Below are positions 18,543 to 26,623 of a DNA stretch of 64,000 bases, one piece after another. This stretch comes from Tissierella sp. Yu-01. GTDB taxonomy: Bacteria > Bacillota > Clostridia > Tissierellales > Tissierellaceae. Below the pieces are notes generated by a model. That model had not been told where the DNA came from. It was given only the letters and a program-made list of their open reading frames with translations, and ran no database searches. How positions within the stretch are numbered: the stretch's first letter is position 1; each line of letters opens with the position of its first letter. Location: the NCBI RefSeq assembly GCF_029537395.1, contig NZ_CP120677.1:1860001-1924000 (forward strand). Reading direction: 5' to 3'. The position numbers were made by a program, and so were the translations under genes.

Positions 18543-18563
18543 AATATTATGATGGGACTTTTT
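18525..18563. terminator. Bidirectional terminator between the broken small gene and splB
   Basis: A 14-bp stem with one mismatch (AAGTCCCACCATAA arms) is flanked by an A6 run on the left and a T5 run on the right, so it works in both directions. Confidence 0.75.
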
Positions 18564-19584
18564 ATATAATATATAAGAGCTCTTTATTATCAAATAACTC
18601 CTCTATTTCCCTTGTGAAAAACTCCTTTATCTCATTAATAACTTCTTTTTCGTATACATATTTGCCGTAGCCAAATTGTCCATATTTAAACTTCCGTTCT
18701 TCGTTTTCCATAGGCAACTCGCTCTCGGGAAATACCTCTAGTATTCTATTTTTAGCCGTAGTTGTATATCTGTGAGATATGATTTCAAATGTTATTGGGA
18801 ACTTTAAGTTCTTTGGAAGCTTCTTGCTTAGTTCTGTTAATAAATCCTTGTAATCTTCTTTCCAATCAGGATAAATAAATACAGGAGCTATTAAAAAGCC
18901 AACAGGATAACCTGCTTTTGCAGCCTTAATACTTGCATCTATCCTTTTATTACGTGATGCTGTAAAGTGCTCATATTTATTTATGATGAAAGAAGTATTT
19001 ATACTAAATCTTATTTCAGTATGATTATTGTGCTCAATATTTAAAAGAGATTCTATATCATCATACTTTGTTACAAAACGAAATCTTGCTTTGTCAATTT
19101 CCCCAAAGAGTTCTATAGCTTTTTTAAGAGAGTTAGTATAAGGCTCTACTGGTACAGGATCAGAGGTAGCGGCTCCTTCAAATATTGTTATGTCAGGACG
19201 CATTTCTTCAATATATTTTTTAGCAGAATTAAGAATATCATCTATGTTGACATGAACCCTTATAAAAGGCTTATCCCCAAGTCTAGTATTTAAATAGCAA
19301 TACTCACATTGCCCCATACAGCCAGATACCAACGGGAGTTGATAATGGGCAGAAGGTTTACATGTTTGAAACTTAAGGCTTTTCTTAGTGCCTACCAGTA
19401 AAGTTTTTTTACCCTCCCTGTATTGAGAATATAAATCATCACCTGGAATATATTGTTTATATTTATTGGAACTTAGATTTATTATTTCAACACCTTGATT
19501 TTCTTTAAATTTTTTATATATATCTTTACCGATTTTATAGTCAAGAGCATCTTTTTCGAATATTATTCTATTTGGTATAAACAA
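18562..19584 (-). CDS. splB: Spore photoproduct lyase (radical SAM)
   Basis: The product is 340 residues. SplB repairs the thymine dimer 5-thyminyl-5,6-dihydrothymine in UV-damaged spore DNA by radical SAM chemistry. The cluster motif is C89-x3-C93-x2-C96 (SGCMGQCEYC), followed by the relay tyrosines Y95 and Y97, equivalent to Y97 and Y99 of B. subtilis. With this two-residue offset, the B. subtilis H-donor C141 falls on A139 (FEGAATSDP), so that cysteine is missing. The only cysteine outside the cluster is C75. The start is TTG, with AAGGAG 11 bp upstream. The gene marks the host as a spore former. Confidence 0.93.
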   Translation of the reverse strand: MFIPNRIIFEKDALDYKIGKDIYKKFKENQGVEIINLSSNKYKQYIPGDDLYSQYREGKKTLLVGTKKSLKFQTCKPSAHYQLPLVSGCMGQCEYCYLNTRLGDKPFIRVHVNIDDILNSAKKYIEEMRPDITIFEGAATSDPVPVEPYTNSLKKAIELFGEIDKARFRFVTKYDDIESLLNIEHNNHTEIRFSINTSFIINKYEHFTASRNKRIDASIKAAKAGYPVGFLIAPVFIYPDWKEDYKDLLTELSKKLPKNLKFPITFEIISHRYTTTAKNRILEVFPESELPMENEERKFKYGQFGYGKYVYEKEVINEIKEFFTREIEELFDNKELLYII

Positions 19585-19612
19585 ATGATTTATATCTCCT
19601 TATATCTAAATT

Positions 19613-19962
19613 TTAAGTATGATTATTATTTCCTAAACTGCTATGGATATGCGGTACTAATTCAGATAAATAAGGACGATCAAAACTATTTTTATAAGCA
19701 TTATTCTCTTTAAGCTGTCGATCCCAGAAAGTATTTATTACTCCAAACTTGGTAAGTAACTTAAAAAGAAATGTCATACCTTTTCCTAGTCTAATTGGCT
19801 CATACCTAGCAACATGGTGACATTCTCCATCTACAATTTCTATATATGGATGATAATGGTTCACCTAATATAACTATATTTAAGGGTTCATTGTAAAAAT
19901 TTATAATATCTTCATAGATTTCATCATATTTTTTATCTCTCAAGTCAAACAATGTTTTTCAT
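19613..19962 (-). pseudogene. Unrecognised gene with two frameshifts
   Basis: An ATG at 19962 with an AAGGAGAT site begins MKNIV then stops. A one-base shift continues as LFDLRDKKYDEIYEDIINFY up to about 19870, and a second shift enters the 83-codon open frame ending at 19613 (DGECHHVARYEPIRLGKGM). The joined product would be about 115 residues. I do not recognise the family. It lies just upstream of splB on the same strand. Confidence 0.45.
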
Positions 19963-20068
19963 ATTAATCAATCTCCTTAGATATGATTTTATATTTATAT
20001 ACAACAACCGACCATTAGTCTATTATTGCATATACCTCCACCCTTGGAGATTATTTCCGTCAATATTA

Positions 20069-20117
20069 ATTTTATATTGGTATAAGAAAAGTAGAACTTT
20101 CCTATTCGTAATAAAAA
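20069..20117. repeat. Dispersed intergenic repeat A, copy 1
   Basis: This 49-bp sequence (begins ATTTTATATTGGTATAAG, ends TTCGTAATAAAAA) is 46/49 identical to 46982-47030. It contains a small inverted repeat (AGAAAAGT-AG-AACTTTCCT). In both places it lies next to a terminator-like hairpin. Confidence 0.8.
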
Positions 20118-20118
20118 G

Positions 20119-20173
20119 AAGGGTTATAATAACACGAAGTCACTATAACCCTTTACCATTTACATTATATGCC
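20119..20173 (-). repeat. Dispersed hairpin repeat B, copy 1 (probable terminator of the hemerythrin gene)
   Basis: This 55-bp sequence is 49/55 identical to 55761-55815. On the minus strand it has TATAATG near its 5' end, then a stem GGGTTATA/TATAACCC and TTCTTTTTATT. It lies 66 bp past the hemerythrin stop and can terminate that transcript. Confidence 0.75.
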
Positions 20174-20238
20174 TAATGATTTTTGAATTCTAGTATAGCT
20201 ATCAACAAATCTAGACATCGAGGACTTAAAATTCTATG

Positions 20239-20646
20239 CTAATCACGAACTAATCTATATAGTTCTATTTCTTCTTTATCAATTCTTTTCTCGATCTTAT
20301 TTAAAGTATCTTCCATATCTCTCGGAAAGTTTTTTTGGTTGTTTATAATCTTACTTTTTGTATTATACAGTTCTTTGAACCCTGTATAGTGTTCTGCCAA
20401 AGTTCCCATTTCATCCTGATAAGCCTTTGCCAATAGTCTAATTTTTTCATCTGTACTTTGTTGTAATGTAGGGTACAAGTACTTATCTTCTGATTGTAAA
20501 TGAACTTTTATTATTCCTGCTAACGTGTTAATATGCAGTGCCATATTTGCGGCATCATCCATTGAATTCTTATTCAATAATTCTCGTAAAATGCTTATTT
20601 CATTTCTAATATTTTTATGTTGTTCAATATATTGAGTTATATTCAT
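20239..20646 (-). CDS. Hemerythrin-domain protein
   Basis: The product is 135 residues, all helical, with a hemerythrin-like His/Glu arrangement (H10, H39 in NMALHINTL, H49 and E53 in VHLQSEDKYLYP, H90). Such proteins bind a diiron centre and oxygen, NO or redox signals. In anaerobes they are thought to scavenge oxygen or sense it. The ATG follows AAAGGGAG, and a promoter is visible upstream. Confidence 0.8.
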   Translation of the reverse strand: MNITQYIEQHKNIRNEISILRELLNKNSMDDAANMALHINTLAGIIKVHLQSEDKYLYPTLQQSTDEKIRLLAKAYQDEMGTLAEHYTGFKELYNTKSKIINNQKNFPRDMEDTLNKIEKRIDKEEIELYRLVRD

Positions 20647-20744
20647 AGTGAACTCCCTTTCCTTTTAGTACTATATATCTAATAAGAACAATGAAAATCC
20701 CACCATTGTAGGGAATTTTTCCCTCCCCTATTAAATATAAAAAT

Positions 20745-20773
20745 ACTATAGCATAAAAACAATAACGTTACAA
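20745..20773 (-). promoter_or_regulatory. Promoter of the hemerythrin gene
   Basis: On the minus strand TTGTAA (20768-20773), a 17-bp spacer and an extended -10 TGCTATAGT (-10 hexamer at 20745-20750) lie about 100 bp upstream of the ATG. Confidence 0.5.
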
Positions 20774-20790
20774 TATTGACATCTGGACTT

Positions 20791-21279
20791 CTAATCTAAA
20801 ATAAAACGATTATAAGCAATTCTTTTTCCAGTAGCTGTTTTAAAATTCTCATCAATACACTTTTTTATTTCCTGTTGTTTATCCATAGCAGTTAAATTTT
20901 CTAGCAAATCTGCTTCCCATTGTATTTGAAAATCAAGTCCATCAATCTTAGAAGGGGTATGATGGTTACCAATAATATAGCATATTCTTTCTATATCCTT
21001 TGAACTCAAACCTTCCTTTTCTAATATCTGCCTTGCAACTGCAGGACCTTCCTTTTCTTGATAAACACCATCTATTGATCCATATTTACGTTGCGCTTCT
21101 ACTGCTCCAATATCATGCAGCACGGCTACAATTGATATTAACTCCTTTTCCTTGCTGCTTACAATTTCGCCCTCCATTATATCTTCTGCATTTTTAAGAA
21201 CTTTAAGTGTATGCTCTATCCCAAAAGGAATTTCTTTAAATATTTCCTTCATTTGCTGTATTATATTTTGTGTATTCAT
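20791..21279 (-). CDS. HD-domain phosphohydrolase
   Basis: The product is 162 residues. The HD motif is VVAVLHDIGAVEA, with an upstream His (IEHTLKVLKNA) and a downstream IIGNHHTP, as in metal-dependent phosphohydrolases acting on nucleotides. The substrate cannot be inferred. It starts 6 bp after the histidine kinase stop, with a GGAGGT site inside that stop region, so it belongs to the two-component operon. Confidence 0.85.
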   Translation of the reverse strand: MNTQNIIQQMKEIFKEIPFGIEHTLKVLKNAEDIMEGEIVSSKEKELISIVAVLHDIGAVEAQRKYGSIDGVYQEKEGPAVARQILEKEGLSSKDIERICYIIGNHHTPSKIDGLDFQIQWEADLLENLTAMDKQQEIKKCIDENFKTATGKRIAYNRFILD

Positions 21280-21285
21280 AATTTA

Positions 21286-22581
21286 CTATCTACCTCCATC
21301 TAACTGAAACCAAAAAACACTACCTTTTCCTACCTCTGATTCAACTCCATATTCACCATTATGCATTTTAATAATCTTTTTTACAATAGAGAGTCCAAGT
21401 CCTGTTCCCATTATAGGCCTTTTATGTTTTTTATCCACCTTATAGTATCTATCCCATATATATGGTAAGTCACTATTGGAGATACCTTCTCCATAATCTA
21501 TTACCTCAATCCTTACAACATTCCCTTTAGTGCTTTGCTTTACAGTTACAGTTTTATCCTCTCCACAATGTGTAATTGCATTGAGTAGAAGATTATAAAA
21601 GGCTTGAGTAATCTTTACCTCATCAGCAAGTAAATAGATTTCTCCATCATGTATAAAGTCCAACTGATAGCCATCATTTTTGACAAGATTACTAATACGG
21701 TTAATAGTTTTCTCAAGGCTTTCTGTAAGGTTATAATTCGCTTCATTCAGCTTTTCCATACCTATCTCTATATTAGAGATATCAAGCACATCATTTACAA
21801 GTGATGTCAGGCGCTTTGTTTCATCCATAATTATTTGACTTTGCTCAGGTGTAATCTCTTTGGGAAAATCGTGCATCATTTCAGCATAGCTATAAATTAA
21901 AGCAAGTGGTGTTCTCAAATCGTGGGAGATATTTGACATAAGTTCACGACGTAACTGTTCAACCTTAGAAAGTTCAGAGGCAGTGGTATTCAAGGTATCA
22001 GACAACTCCTTAATTTCCAAAAATCCACTACCATTAAACTCTGTTTCGTAATTACCCATTGCCAATGTCTTCGCACTTTGATTAATCTTCTCAATAGGGC
22101 TTGATATACGTTTTGATATGATAACCGCAAGGACTGTTGCAAGAATCACCATGATTCCGGTAATGATAAAAAGCTGTATTTGCAGAGTGGATACTGTAGC
22201 ATCCACAGGAGTCACCATGGCATGAAAAGTAAGGAAAACTTCACTCCCATCCTCTAAAATAAACTTCTGATCCTTGGTGATTGTTTCAGGCTGCCTGTGG
22301 GTAAATCTGTTGGGAGCAGGACGAACAGGAGGAGCAAAATCTTGAGTAGGTCTTACAATTATTTCCTTGGTTAATTCAAGTTCATACAGAAGATCTTTAA
22401 GCTTTGGACTATTGATTTCCTTTTCCACCAAATTAATTGCCTTATCAATTTCAATTTTTCGAGTAAATTTATACATATCACTTAAAAAAATCGTTTGAAA
22501 TATCCATAGAATTAATATTAATAAAAAACAAAATCCTAAAAGAAAAGCAAATATTTTCCATTGTAACTTTAGCTTATCCAT
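21286..22581 (-). CDS. Membrane sensor histidine kinase
   Basis: The product is 431 residues from the ATG at 22581, which overlaps the response regulator stop (ATGGATAA). Two membrane helices (about 10-30 and 140-165) bracket a roughly 110-residue extracellular domain. HAMP, HisKA (LMSNISHDLRTPLALIYSY) and HATPase_c (IDYGEGIS, GTGLGLSIV) follow. It pairs with the adjacent OmpR-type regulator. The operon context points to control of the CotH/VTC genes upstream. Confidence 0.92.
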   Translation of the reverse strand: MDKLKLQWKIFAFLLGFCFLLILILWIFQTIFLSDMYKFTRKIEIDKAINLVEKEINSPKLKDLLYELELTKEIIVRPTQDFAPPVRPAPNRFTHRQPETITKDQKFILEDGSEVFLTFHAMVTPVDATVSTLQIQLFIITGIMVILATVLAVIISKRISSPIEKINQSAKTLAMGNYETEFNGSGFLEIKELSDTLNTTASELSKVEQLRRELMSNISHDLRTPLALIYSYAEMMHDFPKEITPEQSQIIMDETKRLTSLVNDVLDISNIEIGMEKLNEANYNLTESLEKTINRISNLVKNDGYQLDFIHDGEIYLLADEVKITQAFYNLLLNAITHCGEDKTVTVKQSTKGNVVRIEVIDYGEGISNSDLPYIWDRYYKVDKKHKRPIMGTGLGLSIVKKIIKMHNGEYGVESEVGKGSVFWFQLDGGR

Positions 22582-23260
22582 CAAATCGATACCCCAATCC
22601 ACGTAAAGTCTTTATAAGATATGAATAGGGACCGAGTGACTTTCTAAGAAGTTTCATATGTGTATCTAATGTTCTATCATCACCGCAATAGTCATATCCC
22701 CATACTTCAGTCATTATCTTTTCCCTTGGAACAGCAATGTTTTTATTACGTATTAGGAAAAATAATAGATCATATTCTTTAGGTGCCATATCTACTTGAA
22801 TACCATCTATAAAAACCTTATACGCTGTCATATCCACTTTAAATTCGCCCTTTTCAAAGGTGATATGCCCATTATCATCTGATTTTGCAAAGCTGAATTT
22901 CTCAGTTCTACGCAAAATAGCACCTACCCTAAGCATGATCTCTTTTGAAGAAAACGGCTTGACAACATAATCATCTACCCCAACCTCAAAGCCTAAAACC
23001 TTGTCATATTCTTCACCTCGAGCAGATAACATAATTACTGGCGTATCTGAAAATTTTCGTATTTCCTTCACAGCAGAAAAACCATCTAACTCAGGCATCA
23101 TTACATCCATAATTATTATATCAAAAGTATTATTACGACAAAGCTCAATAGCCTCCATGCCATCCCCTGCCTCAGTAACATCATGGCCTTCAAAGATAGC
23201 ATATCTCTTTATTACAGCACGAAGTCCTGCTTCGTCATCACATATTAAAACCTTAGCCAT
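22574..23260 (-). CDS. OmpR family response regulator
   Basis: The product is 228 residues. The receiver domain has its acidic pocket (CDDEAG), the phospho-acceptor D52 (IIIMDVMMP), and VKPF near 102-105. A winged-helix DNA-binding domain ends in YLIKTLRGLGYRF. The ATG follows GGAAAGG. Its own promoter region shares an exact 14-bp sequence with the promoter of the VTC-DUF4956-CotH operon, which suggests both are its targets. Confidence 0.95.
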   Translation of the reverse strand: MAKVLICDDEAGLRAVIKRYAIFEGHDVTEAGDGMEAIELCRNNTFDIIIMDVMMPELDGFSAVKEIRKFSDTPVIMLSARGEEYDKVLGFEVGVDDYVVKPFSSKEIMLRVGAILRRTEKFSFAKSDDNGHITFEKGEFKVDMTAYKVFIDGIQVDMAPKEYDLLFFLIRNKNIAVPREKIMTEVWGYDYCGDDRTLDTHMKLLRKSLGPYSYLIKTLRGLGYRFDG

Positions 23261-23279
23261 TTAGTATCCTTTCCTTTCC

Positions 23280-23296
23280 CCGAACTTTAACTGAAC
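23280..23296 (-). promoter_or_regulatory. Putative response-regulator binding site before its own gene
   Basis: CCGAA (23280-23284) and CTGAA (23291-23295) are 11 bp apart. The core GAACTTTAACTGAA is identical to 26576-26589 upstream of the VTC gene. An 11-bp direct repeat is typical of OmpR-class binding. It sits 20 bp upstream of the ATG. Confidence 0.5.
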
Positions 23297-23307
23297 AATA
23301 TCCAAAA

Positions 23308-23334
23308 GCTACAAGACATTAAATGTCTTGCAGC
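23308..23334 (-). terminator. Hairpin between cotH-like gene and response regulator
   Basis: A 13-bp stem with one mismatch (CAAGACATT/AATGTCTTG core) lies after the CotH-like stop and is followed on the minus strand by TTTTGG. It probably ends or attenuates the upstream operon. Confidence 0.55.
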
Positions 23335-23342
23335 ATTTTGGC

Positions 23343-25115
23343 TCAATAGCTTTTTCTGAACCTTACGACATATAATAGAGCTGCTATTAGCATTAATGCA
23401 AACACACCATTGATAATAAGATCATTGATTCCTACTCTTTGGTCTACTTGAGTACTCACATCTAAATGATTCGGAATATTTCTGTTTTGTTGCATACCGC
23501 CAGAGAATGAGTTTTTATCCTGGCCACCCATCATACTCCCAAGGTCAGATAACTCTAAATCACCTGCTGATATAAGCTGGTCAGTGTTTGTATTTTGCTC
23601 TATCGATGTAGAGGGAACAGCACCATCAAGTTGCCCTTGCACGCTTTCAGCGCGAAGGTTTCCAAGGGTAATAAAGGTTGAAATAGCTTTCTTATACTCT
23701 TCATAAGTGCAAAATGCAGTCCTATCATTTTGCACATAATCAGAAATCAATGTATCAAGAGTATTTACTTTTTCTTCAAATTTACCCTTTGTAAAATACT
23801 CATCAATCAATTCCTGTAAATAGCTATGATACTGTTTTAGATACTCTGTGTTCTCAAATAGCTTTTCAATTAAAGGTCTGCTTGACATCTCTACTCCGCT
23901 TACTGGTGTATCTATAGGGAAGTTTATAACAGATGCATCTCCACTTTGAAATCCTCCCCATGCAAGATTGTAATCCCAAGGTAAAATAGTGATTTTCCCA
24001 TCATTTTCATATATATAGTAATTTTGTGCCATGCTTGAGCTATAGCTGTCAAGATTAACTACAATGGTATGTGCTGCTAAATAACGCAATATCTTGTCAA
24101 CATCAAAATATTCTTCAAGTTCATTGCCTTCAGAAAGATTTTTAAGAGCTTCAACTACACGTTTATAATCTTTTTCTGTTCCTTTGCCTACAACATTGTT
24201 AAATATGGAACTATAGCTTTCAACATTATCATCTATATACTCAAGACTCCCTCCAGAACCTCTTCCCATACCCCCTTCAATTCTTCCTTGAGGCCTATCT
24301 TCTCCACTGGACTCCCTAGGTAATCCAGATTCATCAGGTAGCCAAGCAAAATCTCTCTCTTCCCTTTCTTGGAGCTCATTATTTGGTCTTTGGAATCTAC
24401 TATTTTCTCCTTCTTCCATAGATGGCATATTATGCATCATATTGTTATTTTTCCTACCTGGCTGATTGTCTCCCATATTTCCACCCATCTCCATACTCTT
24501 CACATTATAGAGCATTCCTGACGCATCATTAAAAACACGCTGCTCATAACTTTCATTATACAGTTCTACTGCAAGATATAACCCCCAGTTTTCGCCGTTC
24601 ACTTTGATATCTGCAAATCCAAAGTGAGGTGCATCTACGCCAATTTCCTGCATTAAATCATAAGAAACATACTCTTTCATATAAGTATTATCCCCAAGCA
24701 TGTTGTTAACGACAAAACTTTCAAGTCCAAAACATGTCTGCCCTTCAATATATTCATTGAATTGCAAGCGAAAGCTATATCTATCACTATCAGAGTTTAC
24801 TACTTGTGTTAAACTTGAGTTCCCTTTAGGGCGAATTCCAACAGATTGAAACTTAGTGCCATTCACTATGACATCTACCATAATATATTGCTCATTTATG
24901 GCATTGTCAAGCATTTGTTGCCAATCCTTTTCATCAGCAATGATTTCAATAGAGACAATATCACTTCCAAAAATTTTAGTTGTGTATTCTGCCTTGACTT
25001 CATTTACGCTGCTTGTTTTTTTGATATTTCCAACCGCTACCAACATAATGCTTATTATCAAGGCAAAAACAAGGCTTATCGCTATAATTATGTTTATTTT
25101 TTTACTCTCTATCAT
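23343..25115 (-). CDS. CotH-family protein kinase, membrane anchored
   Basis: The product is 590 residues. There is an N-terminal membrane helix (INIIIAISLVFALIISIML) and a C-terminal one (GVFALMLIAALLYVVRF). The CotH domain has LESFVVNNML, a GLYLAVEL strand, and the metal-binding DYNLAWGGF near residue 384. CotH proteins are Fam20C-like kinases; in B. subtilis CotH phosphorylates spore coat proteins. A low-complexity Gly/Met/Arg/Glu-rich insert lies at about 205-285. It ends the VTC-DUF4956-CotH gene set, a recurring combination of unclear function. The ATG has GGGGTGG. Confidence 0.9.
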   Translation of the reverse strand: MIESKKINIIIAISLVFALIISIMLVAVGNIKKTSSVNEVKAEYTTKIFGSDIVSIEIIADEKDWQQMLDNAINEQYIMVDVIVNGTKFQSVGIRPKGNSSLTQVVNSDSDRYSFRLQFNEYIEGQTCFGLESFVVNNMLGDNTYMKEYVSYDLMQEIGVDAPHFGFADIKVNGENWGLYLAVELYNESYEQRVFNDASGMLYNVKSMEMGGNMGDNQPGRKNNNMMHNMPSMEEGENSRFQRPNNELQEREERDFAWLPDESGLPRESSGEDRPQGRIEGGMGRGSGGSLEYIDDNVESYSSIFNNVVGKGTEKDYKRVVEALKNLSEGNELEEYFDVDKILRYLAAHTIVVNLDSYSSSMAQNYYIYENDGKITILPWDYNLAWGGFQSGDASVINFPIDTPVSGVEMSSRPLIEKLFENTEYLKQYHSYLQELIDEYFTKGKFEEKVNTLDTLISDYVQNDRTAFCTYEEYKKAISTFITLGNLRAESVQGQLDGAVPSTSIEQNTNTDQLISAGDLELSDLGSMMGGQDKNSFSGGMQQNRNIPNHLDVSTQVDQRVGINDLIINGVFALMLIAALLYVVRFRKSY

Positions 25116-25137
25116 GTTTCCACCCCATTAGAAATAT

Positions 25138-25809
25138 TTAGGCGGTGTATTCACCGTTATAACTTACCAGACAGGCATTGTTAACGCCATTTATGGTGTT
25201 CAATTCATTAAGTATCTTTGCTGACATATCTAAAAGCCTCACTTCAACTGTAAGTTCAATACAACTTTTTGAAACGGTTTTTGCTTTGATTAGACTCTTT
25301 TTAGTCATTGATTTTATCTTCATCATACAATCATTTTCAGCTTTATCATCTTCAAGATTAAGTATAATTATATATGGTGTATCACTGCTTTTCTTGTTAA
25401 CAAATACAAGAAGAACAATTCCAATAAAAATCGATCCAATGATTCCAAGGGGAATTAATCCTGCACCGATAACGATGCCAACCGAAATTGCCCAAAACAA
25501 AAAGGCAATATCTAAAGGCTCTTTAACTGCTGTTCTAAAACGAACAATAGATAATGCACCAACCATACCAAGTGACAAAATAATATTTGATGTTACTGCA
25601 AGAATAATAAAAGTTGTAATAAGTGTCATTGCCATTATGGAAACTCCGAAAGAAGCACTATACATGACCCCTGCAAAAGTTTTTTTGTATACATAAAATA
25701 TAAAGAGCCCGATAGCAAAGGCTAGGAGCATTGCAATCGTAACATCCAATATTGAAAACTCAACGGCTTTTTCTAAAAAACTTGATTTAAAAATATCTTT
25801 AAATGTCAT
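25138..25809 (-). CDS. DUF4956 membrane protein
   Basis: The product is 223 residues with about four membrane helices (AMLLAFAIGLFIFYV; MTLITTFIILAVTSNI; AISVGIVIGAGLIPLGIIGS region). The conserved loop LSIVRFRTAVKEPLDIAFL is characteristic of DUF4956. A soluble C-terminal ferredoxin-fold-like part follows. Its function is unknown. It recurs beside VTC-type polyphosphate polymerase domains and CotH, as here. Gaps of 17 and 22 bp to its neighbours indicate one operon. Confidence 0.9.
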   Translation of the reverse strand: MTFKDIFKSSFLEKAVEFSILDVTIAMLLAFAIGLFIFYVYKKTFAGVMYSASFGVSIMAMTLITTFIILAVTSNIILSLGMVGALSIVRFRTAVKEPLDIAFLFWAISVGIVIGAGLIPLGIIGSIFIGIVLLVFVNKKSSDTPYIIILNLEDDKAENDCMMKIKSMTKKSLIKAKTVSKSCIELTVEVRLLDMSAKILNELNTINGVNNACLVSYNGEYTA

Positions 25810-25826
25810 TATTTATTACCTCCAAT

Positions 25827-26504
25827 TTAAATAATTCTTGTTACTGCATATTTTGAAAATGCAGTACTTTTTCTGCTTGATAGGGATACTACGCCACGTA
25901 TTATCTCAGGAAGAAAATTATCATATTTAACCTCAAGAATATAAACATCTGAAATTGGTATAAGAGTAGTTTCAGGCTTCAAGAAATCGTGAATATTATG
26001 ACTTGTACGAATGTTGTAATCCAAGGTAACACGCACATTTCCCGGAGAATAAACATATGCCTCTCGCCAATAATCTACTATATTTTTTGCCCTTAGCTGA
26101 TGATAATGCATTTTTGAGTACAACTCCAGACATAAAGGATTGTTAATTTCCTTTAATACAGCTAAGTCTCCTGCTATTAGACTATTACATTGTTCCTTTG
26201 TGACTACTGCACTTTCTTTAAAACAAATACCATTCTTTTTGCTTTTCTTTTCAAGACGAATGAAAGAAGTATCATAGTTGTAAAATCTTAAGCGAAATTT
26301 TTCACGTTCATTTACTCCATCAATTTTCTCTTTTAATGCCTTATCATTATAATTATCAAAATATAGACTTCTGATCATATACCCATTTTCTTTAGCACTA
26401 TTTTTATCAGGATTAGCTACAAATGGTAGCCTTGCTCTTAACTGCAATACATCACCATAGTTAATATAATGTTTTAGCTCATGTCTTCCTTTAATCTCCT
26501 CCAT
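25827..26504 (-). CDS. VTC domain protein (polyphosphate-polymerase-like)
   Basis: The product is 225 residues. The fold motifs of the VTC tunnel enzymes are seen: RHELKHYIN, MIRSLYFDNYND, REKFRLRFYNYD, RLEKKSKKNG, VTLDYNIRTS and ILEVKYDNFLP. The basic residues would bind triphosphate inside a beta tunnel. Yeast Vtc4 makes polyphosphate; the bacterial stand-alone activity is unproven. It is the first gene of the operon with DUF4956 and CotH. The ATG follows AAAGGAG. Confidence 0.9.
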   Translation of the reverse strand: MEEIKGRHELKHYINYGDVLQLRARLPFVANPDKNSAKENGYMIRSLYFDNYNDKALKEKIDGVNEREKFRLRFYNYDTSFIRLEKKSKKNGICFKESAVVTKEQCNSLIAGDLAVLKEINNPLCLELYSKMHYHQLRAKNIVDYWREAYVYSPGNVRVTLDYNIRTSHNIHDFLKPETTLIPISDVYILEVKYDNFLPEIIRGVVSLSSRKSTAFSKYAVTRII

Positions 26505-26551
26505 TTTTCACACTCCTTTCCTATGGGTTGATTTTATAATATAACGTGAAT

Positions 26552-26589
26552 CTGAAATATACTTGTCTGTTATCTGAACTTTAACTGAA
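26552..26589 (-). promoter_or_regulatory. Phased CTGAA repeats in the VTC-DUF4956-CotH promoter
   Basis: CTGAA occurs at 26552, 26574 and 26585, that is at 0, 22 and 33 bp, all on an 11-bp register. GAACTTTAACTGAA (26576-26589) is identical to the site before the response regulator gene. A -10-like TATTAT lies closer to the gene without a good -35, as in activator-dependent promoters. Confidence 0.5.
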
Positions 26590-26623
26590 TTATTAAATAA
26601 AAAATGCTAAGTAAAACAAACGT

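Noticed and set aside
25178-25696. 172-codon plus-strand ORF
   Set aside because: It is antisense to the well conserved DUF4956 gene and has no start signals.
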